Positions 29,501 to 39,234 of a stretch of 64,000 bases of DNA are shown here, one piece after another. The stretch's first letter is position 1. Each line of letters opens with the position of its first letter. The stretch lies in contig NC_088303.1 of NCBI RefSeq assembly GCF_032854445.1, positions 16,749,501 to 16,813,500 on the forward strand, in the 5' to 3' direction. The notes beneath the pieces were generated by a model. That model was not told the DNA's origin and searched no databases. It was given only the letters and a program-made list of their open reading frames with translations. A program made the translations under genes and the position numbers. This DNA comes from Liolophura sinensis (Eukaryota; Mollusca; Polyplacophora; Chitonida; Chitonidae).

Positions 29501-31025
29501 ATCTGCTCAGTACTAGTTTACAGGACTGGTTATTTTCTAATACTGCCGACGACAAATTGGCAGAGGATCATCGGCTTTCCCATTGTACACGATGATTTGT
29601 TTGTTTTGCTTCAGACGCCATATGCAGTTAATAGGAAAACAGATGTTGTGGGGGATACAGAAGTAACATAATTTGGAGGGTTGATCTTTTTTCCTTGGGG
29701 AACAATATCTTTGAGTGGATACTGTTTATTTTGTTTAACTTTTCCACTCTCAGCATCCATTTTTCTTGTCTCCGAACTTTTTACCAGTGAACCACCTCAA
29801 GTTTGTTCGGCAGCTATGTCGGTTACGGCAGTGATAATGCTGGGTGACCTTCTGAGATGGAAATATCAAATAAAAGCCATTTTCTAGCCAGGTTGTTTTC
29901 TTCCTCATTGCCACCAACTTGTGACATGTATGATACCCGCAAATGGCAGTTGTGGATGGCCAGGGTGATAACCCCAGATCTGGTAACCATAGATCTTGTC
30001 CATTTCGTCTTAACTAAGCATTAGCTTTTGTCTACTTTTCAAGGTTTTCTCTGGAATGATCAGATACACGTATGTGTCTTTGTCTTGAGCATGTAGTGTG
30101 TGTCTGATACATGCTTTATATAGATTTATCAAGACACTTTAATTGTGTTCTGGTTTAGTATTAGTTTCCACTGGTCTCTCTCAGCAGTAGACCACCCCTT
30201 GACCAGTCAGGTTGTGTAGTCAGGTCAGGCATAAGTAAATTATTCTAAAGGTTGGCATTAACTGCAATTCAATAACCAAATAAAGCTGTAACTGCTGTGT
30301 ATGTTCAGTTGAAATTGAAGTAAATTTAGTAAACGTTTAGGTGACTGGTGCATGATGTGGAAATTACAATATGATACCGCCTGACTAGGGTGTTATGAGT
30401 GCATGACTAAAACAGCCATTTTGATGACCAAGAATTAGTGCCCACAGATGTCTTGGAGAAATAAGCAATTAAAACGGAAAGCTCCTGCACACTTCATATT
30501 GTGCAGGGAGAGAATCTACCAAACATTAACTGTATACTTTTCATGGAACTGAATACAGAACTTCCTCCTGCATATCAGGAAGTCAAGAACTGTCTTATAA
30601 TCTTTGTTGGAATGTTAATGTGTGCTTTTTCATTTACAGGAAACGACTCCAAGAAAGGTAACGCCAAGTCTGGCCAGTCTGGGAAGGAGAAGCTGGGATA
30701 TGAGGCTGTCAGTGGACAGGAGAAAGGGGAAGGCTGTGCCCATGGGGAGATTCCGTACTCAGTGGAAGTGGTGGATGGGGGCCCTGAGCGCCTGGCCCTG
30801 ACCACAGAACTTCTGGGACTACCCCACCCACAGCCTGTGGATCTCGGTGACACTCCAGTCACTGCAGTGGAGTGTACAGACAATACTACTGCACTGGACA
30901 GGTTCAAAGATATTGACAAAGAGACGGCTATAGACAATGCCCTTCTCTACGATATACTAATCGAGGGCCAGAATAACTCTGGTTCTCAGCCCACTGCCCC
31001 AAGCTTAGACCAGTTCGCCACGTGA
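2453..31025 (+). CDS. EMI-like single-pass membrane protein, 312 aa, six coding exons
   Basis: Coding exons are 2453-2577, 6870-6992, 12572-12669, 20085-20241, 23915-23964 and 30640-31025. Intron phases are 2, 2, 1, 2 and 1, and every join keeps the frame. Layout: signal peptide (hydrophobic 11-26, likely cut near 28-31); EMI-like domain about 37-113 with cysteines 37, 63, 78, 104, 105 and 113 and the typical TYRTEQVCC ending; N-glycosylation sequons at N109 and N114; membrane span about 135-162; basic stop-transfer RQKRRR at 163-168; tail 169-312. Tail tyrosine motifs are YESV (180), LGYEAV (203-208) and LLYDIL (286-291). The last two fit an ITIM-like or YxxPhi sorting pattern. EMI domains are known N-terminal modules of extracellular and receptor proteins (EMILIN, MEGF10/CED-1). 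The ligand and role are unknown. The EMI call rests on cysteine spacing read by eye. Confidence 0.85.
2578..6869. other. Intron 1 of the EMI-like gene
   Basis: About 4.3 kb of AT-rich intron. Short open frames, such as one of 127 codons at 5717-6100, have no splice context or recognisable similarity. It holds a 10-bp G run near 3289 and a possible SINE at 6228-6412. I see nothing else. Confidence 0.7.
6228..6412 (+). mobile_element. Probable tRNA-derived SINE fragment, different family
   Basis: A box A-like stretch (gctaagtacagggttagag, 6232-6250) is followed about 30 bp later by a good box B (gattcaaatcc, 6279-6289). A non-tRNA body with a T-rich 3' part follows. This arrangement is typical of tRNA-derived SINEs. 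No target duplication was found and there is no second copy in the window, so it could also be a decayed tRNA-like sequence. Confidence 0.4.
6870..6992 (+). CDS. EMI-like gene, exon 2 (middle of EMI domain)
   Basis: The 3' splice site is gtttttcag and the donor is gtgagt. With the two bases carried from exon 1 it encodes residues 42-82 and ends in phase 2. It contains cysteines 63 and 78 and tryptophans 66, 70 and 72, and is rich in basic residues (VLKKISVTRK). Confidence 0.85.
6993..11523. other. Intron 2 of the EMI-like gene, unique part
   Basis: About 4.5 kb, AT-rich, with no further exon recognised. Open frames of 60-99 codons on both strands are at the level expected by chance. Confidence 0.65.
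11524..12423. repeat. 75-bp minisatellite, 12 copies
   Basis: Twelve head-to-tail units of exactly 75 bp, each running from gtgttaaggt through ggttccctccacccataa. The inner units are nearly identical. The last two have more changes (ctcaagtttt, tgttgaggtt), as does the first. The array ends about 150 bp before the acceptor of exon 3. Its pyrimidine-rich ttccctccaccca part recurs in every unit. Confidence 0.95.
12572..12669 (+). CDS. EMI-like gene, exon 3 (end of EMI domain)
   Basis: Acceptor tgtttacag, donor gtaagt. It completes codon 83 and encodes residues 84-115, ending in phase 1. It carries the EMI hallmark: TYRTEQVCCPNENGSWCNI, with the CC pair at 104-105 and the final cysteine at 113. 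The junction with exon 4 creates the second sequon, N-I-S. Confidence 0.85.
12921..13076 (+). mobile_element. 5'-truncated family 1 SINE
   Basis: Body about 12932-13065: it starts in the middle of the element (tgggaaggtctg), keeps the tail block aagtgaaatattcttgagta, and ends in aaaaaataaataag. The flanks ctttttggtgt (12921-12931) and ctttgtggtgt (13066-13076) match at 10 of 11 bases and are a probable target duplication. Confidence 0.75.
13077..15449. other. Intron 3, unique part before the 36-bp array
   Basis: AT-rich intron sequence. No cysteine-rich EGF-like open frame with splice borders was seen, although intron 3 is phase 1, the class in which EGF modules usually sit. Confidence 0.6.
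15450..17215. repeat. 36-bp minisatellite, about 46 copies
   Basis: Units of 36 bp of the type ggcacaaggaaacctggcat + gttggactgttgtact. Two positions alternate between variants: aagg/aagc, and catgttggac/cttgctgggc. Pairs of variants form a 72-bp higher-order pattern, and longer blocks of several units are themselves repeated. Two units, near 15845 and 16230, are shortened. Edge units are degenerate. The period of 12 codons leaves frames of 450-550 codons open on both strands at once. On the minus strand this reads as a Pro/Gln/Val repeat. I regard these frames as accidental. Confidence 0.95.
17216..20084. other. Intron 3, unique part after the 36-bp array
   Basis: No exon recognised. It contains a small perfect hairpin at 17788-17808 (gttaatcg / cgattaac, loop 5) and a TAATTA-rich stretch at about 18,330-18,490 that could bind homeodomain proteins. 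Both are only candidates. Confidence 0.5.
20085..20241 (+). CDS. EMI-like gene, exon 4 (membrane span)
   Basis: Acceptor gttacccacag, donor gtaaga. It encodes residues 116-167. A short linker with RRPGEPGY is followed by about 28 hydrophobic residues (LLTVLLPVVATLAFIFIVSI and on) and a basic cytoplasmic anchor. It is more GC-rich than the flanking intron, as expected for coding sequence. Phase 2 at the end. Confidence 0.88.
20242..23914. other. Intron 4 of the EMI-like gene
   Basis: About 3.7 kb with no recognisable exon. A 300-bp segment with short inverted ends lies at 22108-22410 and is listed separately. Confidence 0.65.
22108..22410. repeat. Segment bounded by short inverted repeats
   Basis: The left end ggtttgtctggagcc and the right end ggccagacaaac are inverted copies over about 10-12 bp (tttgtctgg / ccagacaaa). 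An internal hairpin of the aaaaaggt...cctttttt type lies near the right end. The size fits a MITE, but no clear target duplication is seen and no second copy exists in the window. Confidence 0.25.
23915..23964 (+). CDS. EMI-like gene, exon 5 (50 bp, juxtamembrane)
   Basis: Acceptor gtctttcag, donor gtaagt. This very short exon encodes residues 169-184 (AGNGTTAGKHSYESVK), with the first tail tyrosine at 180. The phase fits both neighbours (2 in, 1 out). Because 50 is not a multiple of three, skipping it would shift the frame. Confidence 0.75.
23965..24529. other. Start of intron 5
   Basis: Unique intron sequence. I see no exon or repeat. Confidence 0.5.
24530..25035. repeat. About 60-bp minisatellite, about 8 diverged copies
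   Basis: Units of about 60-62 bp with the recurring pieces gtctgtatttgttacag, ttgtaacagcag and gatacatgtacaacacacac. Copies differ by substitutions and small indels, so this array is older than the 75-bp one. Confidence 0.85.
25255..26090 (+). repeat. Copy 1 of an unnamed dispersed repeat, with small local duplications
   Basis: The part at about 25,660-25,970 matches 40,720-40,965 in the same orientation. Shared landmarks are gcctttcag(t/c)aaata, aatgcgac, actttatta and aggct(g/a)(g/a)tattttgtg. Just before it are two local duplications: a 22-bp pair (tatacatctctactattttg) at about 25,370 and a 39-bp pair (ctcaaa(a)ttgggcaa...aactcagaaggt) at 25,467 and 25,526. No coding potential was recognised. 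Confidence 0.6.
26222..26300 (+). mobile_element. Family 1 SINE remnant
   Basis: A short decayed 3' part: cttcccaccataatgctc, then cttgagtgcagtgtaaagca, then an aaataaataaaaa tail. Confidence 0.6.
26301..30639. other. Remainder of intron 5
   Basis: About 4.3 kb. It contains a 16-bp C run at 27206-27221 followed by more C/T-rich sequence. A GC-balanced stretch at 27,255-27,480 stands out from the AT-rich intron but has no supported frame. A candidate regulatory stretch at 28,560-28,720 is listed separately. No exon was seen. Confidence 0.55.
28560..28720. promoter_or_regulatory. Candidate intronic enhancer (palindromic homeodomain site, E-box, GATA-like sites)
   Basis: A dense group of known-type motifs: an E-box caggtg at 28598-28603, gggataagc near 28633, the perfect 14-bp palindrome cagctaattagctg at 28651-28664, a GATA-like cggataatg right after it, and two tgatca sites. 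It is GC-richer than the surrounding intron. This is motif reading only, with no conservation data. Confidence 0.25.
30640..31025 (+). CDS. EMI-like gene, last coding exon (cytoplasmic tail)
   Basis: The acceptor is tcatttacag. With one base carried over, it encodes residues 185-312 and stops at TGA 31023-31025. The tail starts Gly/Lys/Ser-rich, then becomes acidic with several Thr/Pro, and includes LGYEAV at 203-208, IPYSVEV at 222-228 and LLYDIL at 286-291. There is no kinase, TIR or other folded domain. An open frame runs back into the intron to 30501, but the splice phase supports 30640. Confidence 0.88.
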
Positions 31026-34000
31026 TGTTGGCATATACCTTGGGGAGGTGACAGTTCCATGCATACGTGGCTCAATGTTGTCTACAGGAGGTAGTGGTGC
31101 CAACGGGTAAATCTTGGAGAGTCATGGCAGTTGTACTCAGCCAAACTTCACCACAGTCTCAGCCCTGACTACAACAACAATAATGGTGCTGACATTCTTG
31201 ATTCAGGATGTTAACTCTGAAGATTCACTACACAATGGTAACTGGATGCTGTTTGATGGAAGCGGCTTCCACAAGAATCTTGCCATTTCCAGCAGATCAT
31301 GCCTAATTGATCCTGCATGTACATAGTTATGTCACATGATGTCCAGATTTAACTGTGATTGGTTGGAAGAGAAACTGAGCATATGATTGGTTAACAGGTA
31401 CATGTACACATACTAATCTGATTGAACAGCCAGGCTGTTTAATTTTAATTGATTGGCTGATACATCGAAAAAAATGTGAACTTTACTTAATGAGATGATG
31501 TACTTTGTGAAGTAGATAAGTGTAGATGTATCTGAGATGCTGAATTTGGTATGCAAGTGTTAAATGTCTCACAGGGTGAACTCACATGTGCTTGTGTCAC
31601 CCATCACAGTGGATGCCCTCAGTTACTGTGTGAACAATATATTTGTATGAATAAATGGGAGAAAACCAAAATGGGAGATGTGCATGCAGGTCAACATTTG
31701 GAATATTCCTCATAAGTTTCTGTGGTGCATTCAACTTTATACGAGGACCCCCATGGTGATTTAACGTTTTAGCACTGCTTTTCTGTTCACTTGAATCAGG
31801 TGACTTCAACATACTAAAAGTGACTGTGCGGGAGTGTAAAAGAGAGAAAGATAATTGACCAATCAAAGTTGAGAATGGAGAACGTGCATGCTCATTCCAT
31901 CCATAACTTCAGATGAAATTCATTAAAAATTACTCATTTTTCTGCTCTCAATGCACAAGAATACATGTTCACAAAATCGTGTCACATTGGCAAGATGTTA
32001 ACTGAATATAATTTTCCTCGTCTATACTCTGTTACTCACGTGTATGTTAATAGCTAGGAGCTGTAAATGCCTGGTCTTAGAGATTTGTTTTTCATATGTT
32101 CCCTACGTGTAAAGATTTGAACTGTTCCATCCAACTCAAAAACATCAATATATAAATATTATGTTCACTTTAGGTATTGTTTATCAACATGTGAATATTA
32201 TCCAGACACAATTGTGCTGAGAAGTGGCTATAGGTCCAGCAGAGAAGAGGTTTGAGTTGTTACTTCAGCCTGTCTGTGTCCACACGAGATGTCAGTGCTA
32301 ACCAGGACCATTGTCTCTCCACAGAAATACCACAGATCTCTATGTGTTTACTGCAATCACCTGTTCTGTTCATCTCATCTATTGGTCATTGTTGGCAGTG
32401 TTCTGTTTTGTTGAATCTCTGGGTTGTGTTCTGTTAACCATATGCATTGTTTTCATTTCCTGCTGTGATTGTTTTCAGTTTTGAAATGTATTTTATGCTT
32501 TTGGAGATATTTGATTTTTATTCACAATAGTTGTACAGGTAAATGTATTTGGAGAGCATAAAGATTTTTTTCATGGAGGAAAAATAAATTGTTTTCTATG
32601 TACATTAATACATTAATTTACTAAATGCTGTTTTTGCCAAAGTCTATAGATGAAATACTTCTAAAACCTTTTTTTAAAATCACTAAGTTTTAAGCTTAGT
32701 TATTATGACAAAAGAAAATGTTAAACTATTCTGGATTTGATTGTTTCTTGATTCTGTGATATCAAATAGATTGAATAAGAGTATGACATTTTACACAACA
32801 TAAATATCTTTTCTTAACAAAAAACTCAGTGGTTTAATAGCTGCTGTGATAGGAAATGAGACTAGAACTTGAGGCTTTAAACAGTCCTATTTTTAGCATA
32901 TCTACTACTTGCATTTAATTCTCCTCAGATTATATTGGGCATACCCACTCTTAACTTTCACCGATACAAGTTTGGGCATATCAGATATTCCCATTTACAT
33001 CCATACAATATTTGTACACCAAATAATGTTTGGATGACATCAAAATTATCAGGTAGAACAAGTTGCATTGGTAAATTTCTTTGTTACTTCAGTTTTTTTG
33101 TTTACACTGTACACATTCATTTCGTTCATGCATTTGCTGATCCATTTTGCTCCCATTATATTTTAGAAACATTCTTTTCTTCAACCACAAAGGGCTACCA
33201 GCATATTTAAAACTCGACTGTGTTGCAACTCCAGTTGCCAAACCATTGAACTGCCAATCTAAATTAAATATGGACGCACTTACTTTGTTTTATAAACTGT
33301 AGCATTTTTCTTTATTCAGCAGGATACTAGCCTGTCAGAGAAAGCAGATAACCAGATTTTATTTGCTTCTTTTTTATTTTTCATTTTGTTACTCCATTTT
33401 AGCATGCATTTTATTTCCACACCAAAACTATATTTGAACTGTGTTTTAGTGTACTAAAGGGTAATTCATGAGTGCAATTACCCAATTTGAAAGATTTAGC
33501 CATTGATCAAGTTCATGGCTTAATGTTCTCCAAAAGTAAACATAAGTTTCATGTCAAAGGAACTCCATTTTATTTGTTGTGTAGATATTCAACTTTCCGA
33601 TTTCAGATATGATATTGATCTTTTGGACAGAAGGTAAACTCAAAGCTGAATGTGATCTCAGCGTGTGAAATGTTTCATCTAAATATTTGAACAAAACTTA
33701 AATGAGCAAGTTTTCTCAAGATCAAAACATGACTTGAATCTGTGTAAAAATGAAGTTCTGTGTAAATAACGGACATAAAAAACTAACTGACAGAATACCA
33801 GAAATTGTTCTGGATAAACCTGTAAAGTCAGTCGTCTTAAATTGTGTTTTACAGCTTTCCCTCCATTCATTTCCTGTGTAAAATGGAATGATCTGGAGGA
33901 GGGAGAAAACACCAGTAAATATTTTATTGCACTATTTGTACTTGTTGAATTGAAAAAAGTGAATTATTTGGATGTTCATGTTAGAATTGGTTTGTTTTTC

Positions 34001-34700
34001 ATTTTTCAATGGCTGTGAATGAAATAATCTGTCCTGTGGACCATCTGTTTCACCAAAGTAACATCAAGAAACTGCACCATGTAAGAAAGCTATGTGGTTT
34101 CAGTTAGATCTCGAAATTCTTGTCAAGAATATTTGTCTCACAACATACATGTATGTTTTTCATTTATTTAAAAATCTCCCAATTGTTTTTTTTTTTATGT
34201 AGTATTTACTTCATTTGTATCCATGCTCCGTGCTGCTTTTGTCCATTTTATGACATTTACCCTCCCTAACAAGTCCCGTTCTTTGTGTTTTATACTTTTT
34301 GTTTATTTCACAATCAGATTACTCTGATTTTACTCATTGTAATATTTTGTGAACAGTTTTGTATTCAAGTGCCTTTGTCAGTGTTATGGCATGGTTTCTG
34401 TGCTTTTAGTTGCACCATGATTTATGGGTGATGTCATTGGTCAAAAGTGAAATGCTGAATATTCAAACCATTCTATGCTAATTGTGATTCGGGCATTTCC
34501 GGGAAAACTGTTACGTTTTCTGGTATATGAGGTGTTCTGTTTCATTTGTTTGTTTCTGCATTTCCTTTCCTTTTTGTTAATATATATAATTGTTAATATA
34601 TTGTTTAGATTGAAGATATCGAGCATTTTGTGTGTTTCATGATGCTTCCAATAAATGTACAGATTTGTTTCTATGAACTGCATAGGTGTGTTGTTTTCTT
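31026..34700 (+). other. Probable long 3' UTR of the EMI-like gene
   Basis: AT-rich, free of SINEs and arrays, with several AATAAA signals (31650, 32583, 34650, 34937). The change back to repeat-bearing spacer after about 34.7 kb fits the end of the transcript, but the end is inferred. Confidence 0.5.
34650..34655 (+). terminator. Candidate polyadenylation signal
   Basis: AATAAA followed about 30 bp later by a GT/T-rich element (ggtgtgttgttttcttt), the usual pair for cleavage and polyadenylation. Signals at 31650 and 32583 could give shorter transcripts. Confidence 0.4.
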
Positions 34701-37639
34701 TAATTACAAATTTATTGGTTTCCATTACCTGTGTGCACTGTACTGATATAACGTACCATTGTAATAGATCTATAAGTAAGATCTATAAGAATCAGTGACT
34801 CCATAGCATTGTTTTATTTCTATATTTAAGTCCTATATGCAATGTAGAAGAATATTTTCCATACACGACGGTTGTAAAATCTGAAACCCACCGCCTGTTT
34901 TAAGTTGTAGCCATGTACACTTGACAAGCGTCCTAAAATAAAGCGCAGGCAAACCCATTTCTTAATACTTTAAATATGCAAATTTTCAGTGGATTACAGA
35001 TTGTACAAATCCATATGTCGAATCGCAAGGCCAATTCCCAAAACCACATATAACACAAGCCAGAAAAGAAATAAGAAAATGTATAAAGTGCGAAAATAGG
35101 ACGGAAAAAGGCCTGTCCAAGTAGCGCAACGTAACTTTTGATACAGAACAGTTTCGAAACGGAAGGAATGGAATAGGGAAAAGCGAAACTGTAGGGATGC
35201 TTATTTGTTATTAATTCAGTGGAAGTGACGTTAGGAGATTCTGTGAGTTGGTGTGGGGGGGGGGGGGGGTGCATGGTTGTATCAAATAATGGACAAAAAT
35301 ATCCGCTTTCTTTCACTCTTTATCCACAATATCTTATCTAGGAAGAAAATCAAGCATAATTCCAGATAGGCGGAATTACTTAGAAACCGTTGTAGCGACA
35401 AACGTACGCAAATGGTATTGGATCCACCATATTTTTCCGAGTGATCTGCACATTTGTGGGTACCACCAGAAATTGGCGAGGGCATTTACATGTGCGCGCA
35501 TGTCACAAGGTGGGAAGATGCTAAAAATGTCGATTGTTATAATATGGACCAATGAGCCAATATCTTAAGAGGAAAATATAAGTTTAGAATTTTCATATCG
35601 AAATATTAACAAAGGTGTTATAGTTTTTTCTCCAGGGCAACTGGACAGTCGTCATTTGGAAGGCTCTTCCGCCACAATGTGTCGTCATTCCCTTCACTAT
35701 AAAACTGATAAATCAGCAAATTATACGATTCTATTAGGGCTTTTCTGAGTATGAACACATGGTGTAATGACGAATACTTTAATTGCTACGACATCTCTGT
35801 GTTTAGGTGGACAGTCTTTACCAGCATCCAGTGTTTTGTATGCTTTTCTGTATTCTATGTATTTAGATGGCCAGTATTTTCCAGCACCTGTTGCTCCGCA
35901 TCATAGAAAAAATGTTGAGTATGGCGTTAATCAACAGTCAAATACATTTTGATGAAATCCAAAAACTGTTGTATCATTGTGGCATGGTGAACAGATATAT
36001 CGTGACCTCAATCAGGAAGTTCCAGATCGCTTTACCATTAGTTTGCCTATGCGTGCTCTTAGATCTGTACGTGACAATGGAGGTGATAAGTGAATTTGTT
36101 GCTTCTGGGAGTTTTGCGGTGTGCCTTTCCTGGAAGTCGATACGACAGACGATCATGGCAGTGACAGTATATGGGCTGGACAAGACGTCTTAACACGGCA
36201 GGGTAAGTCGGCTTATTCTTCTTGTCCCCACGGACCGGAGCGTTGGGCAGAAAAGCTTCCTCCAGGAGACCGTCGGGCAGTCTGGCTGCCATTACCAGCC
36301 TTTATGTGAAGGGTAATGATCACGGTAAAGTCACATCACGGCTGTATGACTTCGCAGCTAACTTTAAACGCCCATTAGCGATACGCCAGATTCACCAGGA
36401 CATTAGATACCGGTAGACGCGCCATTACGGTTAGGTTCCATTCTCCGTGTACACGTTCCGGTGTTTAAATCTGAACACAAGAACCCCCGAGTGTCACGAC
36501 CTCCATCAGCCGATCGATTCCTCAATTCATTTACTGGAACACTTGGCTTTTCTGCTTCGATAGAGAGAGTGGCTAATGCGGACTCACGAGCTGTAAGCTC
36601 CAAATGTTACTCTTAAACGACGACCTGTAATGTAAAACTTACACAGTCTCAACGAGAAATCACGTATGACTGGCACATAAAATAAATGGACTTTCCCGGC
36701 AATGCTTAAACTAACAGGGTGATATCGGATTTGTTTTTTGTCTTTATCGAATGGTATATGTCAAAAAATAAGTTGTGTATCCAAGATGTATTCTGTGAAC
36801 ATAATAAATGAATCAGGCGATCGGTAAGAAACGTATGGAAGATAAATTTGAATACTGCAGGCGTTTCCTCGCATAGTAGTCAATAAAGAGTCAAGACTAA
36901 ATATGCACGTTTATAGCCAAGAAATCTTGGCTGTGATGATTTTGATATTTGAACCTGTCGTCAGTTGTCAGTAAAGAAACACCAATCCATACAAAGTGTT
37001 TGTTTTGGTTTGTCTGTGTAGATTTTGGTTTGATAATACCATATTCGGCAGTCAAGAGACTGTCAGTATTAATGATGTTTAGGTTACGAGGTTATGTATA
37101 ATGGAGGTTTGTCTGGGTTAACTGGCTATGCCAGAAGGGATACGGAAAGGTCATACGTAGTTTCATTTAAATACCAAAACAACGGAAACAGTATTTATAG
37201 CAGTTTAGTATTTCACAAGTTTCAAAATGACAAATTTGTTCAGGCTGTTGACTCTTGCTCAGTTCGAAAACTAACCGCTGTCAATGGATATTTTAACTCA
37301 GTTGTCCCGTAATGTCACCTGTTCGAATTCAGCTTAATTCGGTTGGTCGCCAGTTTGAAATCAGCTTAATTCGGTTGGTTGAGCTGTGAATTTAAAAGTC
37401 CTCGAGTACATAGGTGACATAGGTCAACGAAAAGACAAATTAGAAACAGAAGGAAAAAAGACAAGAACATTTAGTGCTGATTGAAAGAGATCATCTGAGT
37501 GTAAGGTGGTTGGCTTTAGAGAAGATTTTGATTGGTCCTACAAAAGACAAACGACTAGCGACTGAGTTTTGTTTCCTATTTTCCACAGCCCATGAACGAT
37601 GTGTTTTTAGGTTACATTTTAATTAGTCACCAGTATATT
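34701..37639. other. Intergenic, no convincing gene
   Basis: It contains a 15-bp G run (35255-35269), a GC-richer stretch at 35,860-36,420 (listed separately), and a direct repeat of tcagcttaattcggttggt at about 37,329 and 37,362. Nothing else was recognised. Confidence 0.5.
35860..36420 (+). pseudogene. Possible decayed coding sequence, unidentified
   Basis: A 108-codon frame (35867-36193) with hydrophobic stretches overlaps other open frames in the GC-richer part. A good donor-like site (ggcagggtaagt) lies at about 36,200. No acceptor, continuing exon or family similarity was recognised. It could be an exon of an unknown gene, a decayed gene, or chance. Confidence 0.15.
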
Positions 37640-37644
37640 AAATA

Positions 37645-37725
37645 ACGTTATATTTTTTATTTATTTATTTGGTGTTAAACAAATATAAAGTCCCCAGTTA
37701 TACGGCGACGGTCAGTTAGATGGAG
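37645..37725 (-). mobile_element. Old family 1-like SINE fragment, minus strand
   Basis: The order tttatttatttggtgttaaa, then tatacggcgacggtcag, mirrors the inverted tail and middle of family 1. It is strongly diverged. Confidence 0.35.
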
Positions 37726-38087
37726 TGCTCTAGTAAACCGTAGATCTTCTGCAAACTACTTGCGAATATCCTCATGTGAGATTTACAGATATGCTCACCT
37801 GCTTGGTGGAAGGCACGGGGTCGTGGTCCGCTTATATTCGCCAAGTCCCTACAAACAGAGAAAAGGGTTCCCGGTGGAATTCACGGTCACCACATTTTCA
37901 AGATTGTTTATCATTATAAAGTAACTTGAAAATAACCACATGAGCATATCCTGAGATTTTGTTGGTGGATGTGTGGCGAAGATTTCTCACCACAAAACTG
38001 ACCAGGGAAATTAAGTAAGGCTTGCATGGTAATTTAGTTACGGTTTGTCACGCGACTTTCATATTATGAAGTTTAACGTGCGGTTAC

Positions 38088-38260
38088 AACTTATTTATTT
38101 GACTGGTGTTTCACGCCGTACTCAAGAATATTTCACTTAAACGACGGCGGTCAGCATTATGATGGAATAAAAAGCTGGCACAGTCTTACGTTCCTGGAAG
38201 TTTATTTGCCAATGGTCGACGGTTTTACCCTCTATTCTGGTTTCCTCCCAACCTGTTTCG
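38088..38260 (-). mobile_element. Family 1 SINE, minus strand
   Basis: Reads as the reverse complement of the family 1 3' part: ggtgtttcacgccgtactca, agaatatttcactta, acgacggcggtcagcattat. A decayed body follows (ggtttcctcccaacctg...). Confidence 0.75.
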
Positions 38261-38364
38261 GTTGACCGGAATCAGCGTTTTTGCCACATTTGTGTGGTGT
38301 TTGTTGGTGCCTTGGGAGTAAATTCTTCGTTCAAGCAGCGGTGTAAATTTACCTTCAATCAAGA

Positions 38365-38925
38365 CAAAGATTGGTGTACATAGCTTTCCCTACCACAGCG
38401 TCACGCCGACATACGCCGATTGGAGTACATGTCTTTTCCGACAGCCACGTCACGCCGACCCACTGATTGGTGTACGTGCCTCCTCCAATTAGAGCGTCAC
38501 GCTGATTCACTGATTTATGTTCATGCCTCTGCAGACTAGCGCGTCACGTGGATCCATCCCCTAACGCGTCACGCTGATCCACCCTCTAAAGCGTCACGAG
38601 GATCCACTGATCGATGTATACCTTTCTCGCGCGTCACGCCGATCCACCGATTGATGTATACTTTCCCCGCGCGTCACGCCGATCCACTGATTGATGTATA
38701 CCTTTCTCGCTCGTCACGCCGATCCAATGATTGATGTATACCTCTCTCGCGTGTCACGCCGATCCACTGATTGATGTGTACTTCTCTCGCGTGTCACGCC
38801 GATCCACTGATTGATGTGTACTTCTCTCGCGTGTCAAGCCGATCCACTGATTGATGTGTACTTCTCTCGCGTGTCACACCCATCCACTAATTAATGTATG
38901 CCTCTTTCGACTATAGCGCCTTACG
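38365..38925. repeat. 40-bp minisatellite with a decayed 5' half
   Basis: From about 38,607 to 38,925 there are eight clear 40-bp units of the type cgcgtcacgccgatccactg + attgatgtatacctttctcg. Upstream, to about 38,365, are longer, much degraded units that still contain gcgtcacgc and tgattggtgtac. Similarity therefore falls off toward the left, as if expansion continued on the right side. The sequence is CpG-rich compared with its surroundings. Confidence 0.9.
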
Positions 38926-39212
38926 TCTCTTTGTGTGATGAGTAAAGATTTAATTATTGGTGATAAAAACTGATAAACAGGGCAAAAGTTCTGTAGCTTG
39001 CCACCAGAACTAATCTAGTCTCTATGTCTAGTCAGTGGTCGTCACTAATGGCCAGTTCTCTTATTCCTTTGTTCTACACATAGCACGAGTCGGATTGATC
39101 TTACCCTCTCACACTCTTTCTTGGGCAAACTCTTTCACTCTTTCTTCTTATAATCTGTTGTCTCGAAGACGCGGAGTTTTAGATCTTATAAAGAAGAGAA
39201 AACCGGTGTTAT

Positions 39213-39234
39213 TATATATATATATATATATATA
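39213..39234. repeat. (TA)n microsatellite
   Basis: Eleven TA dinucleotides. Confidence 0.95.

Noticed and set aside
30575-30937. 120-codon frame antisense to the last EMI-like exon
   Set aside because: It is a shadow of the true coding exon on the plus strand.
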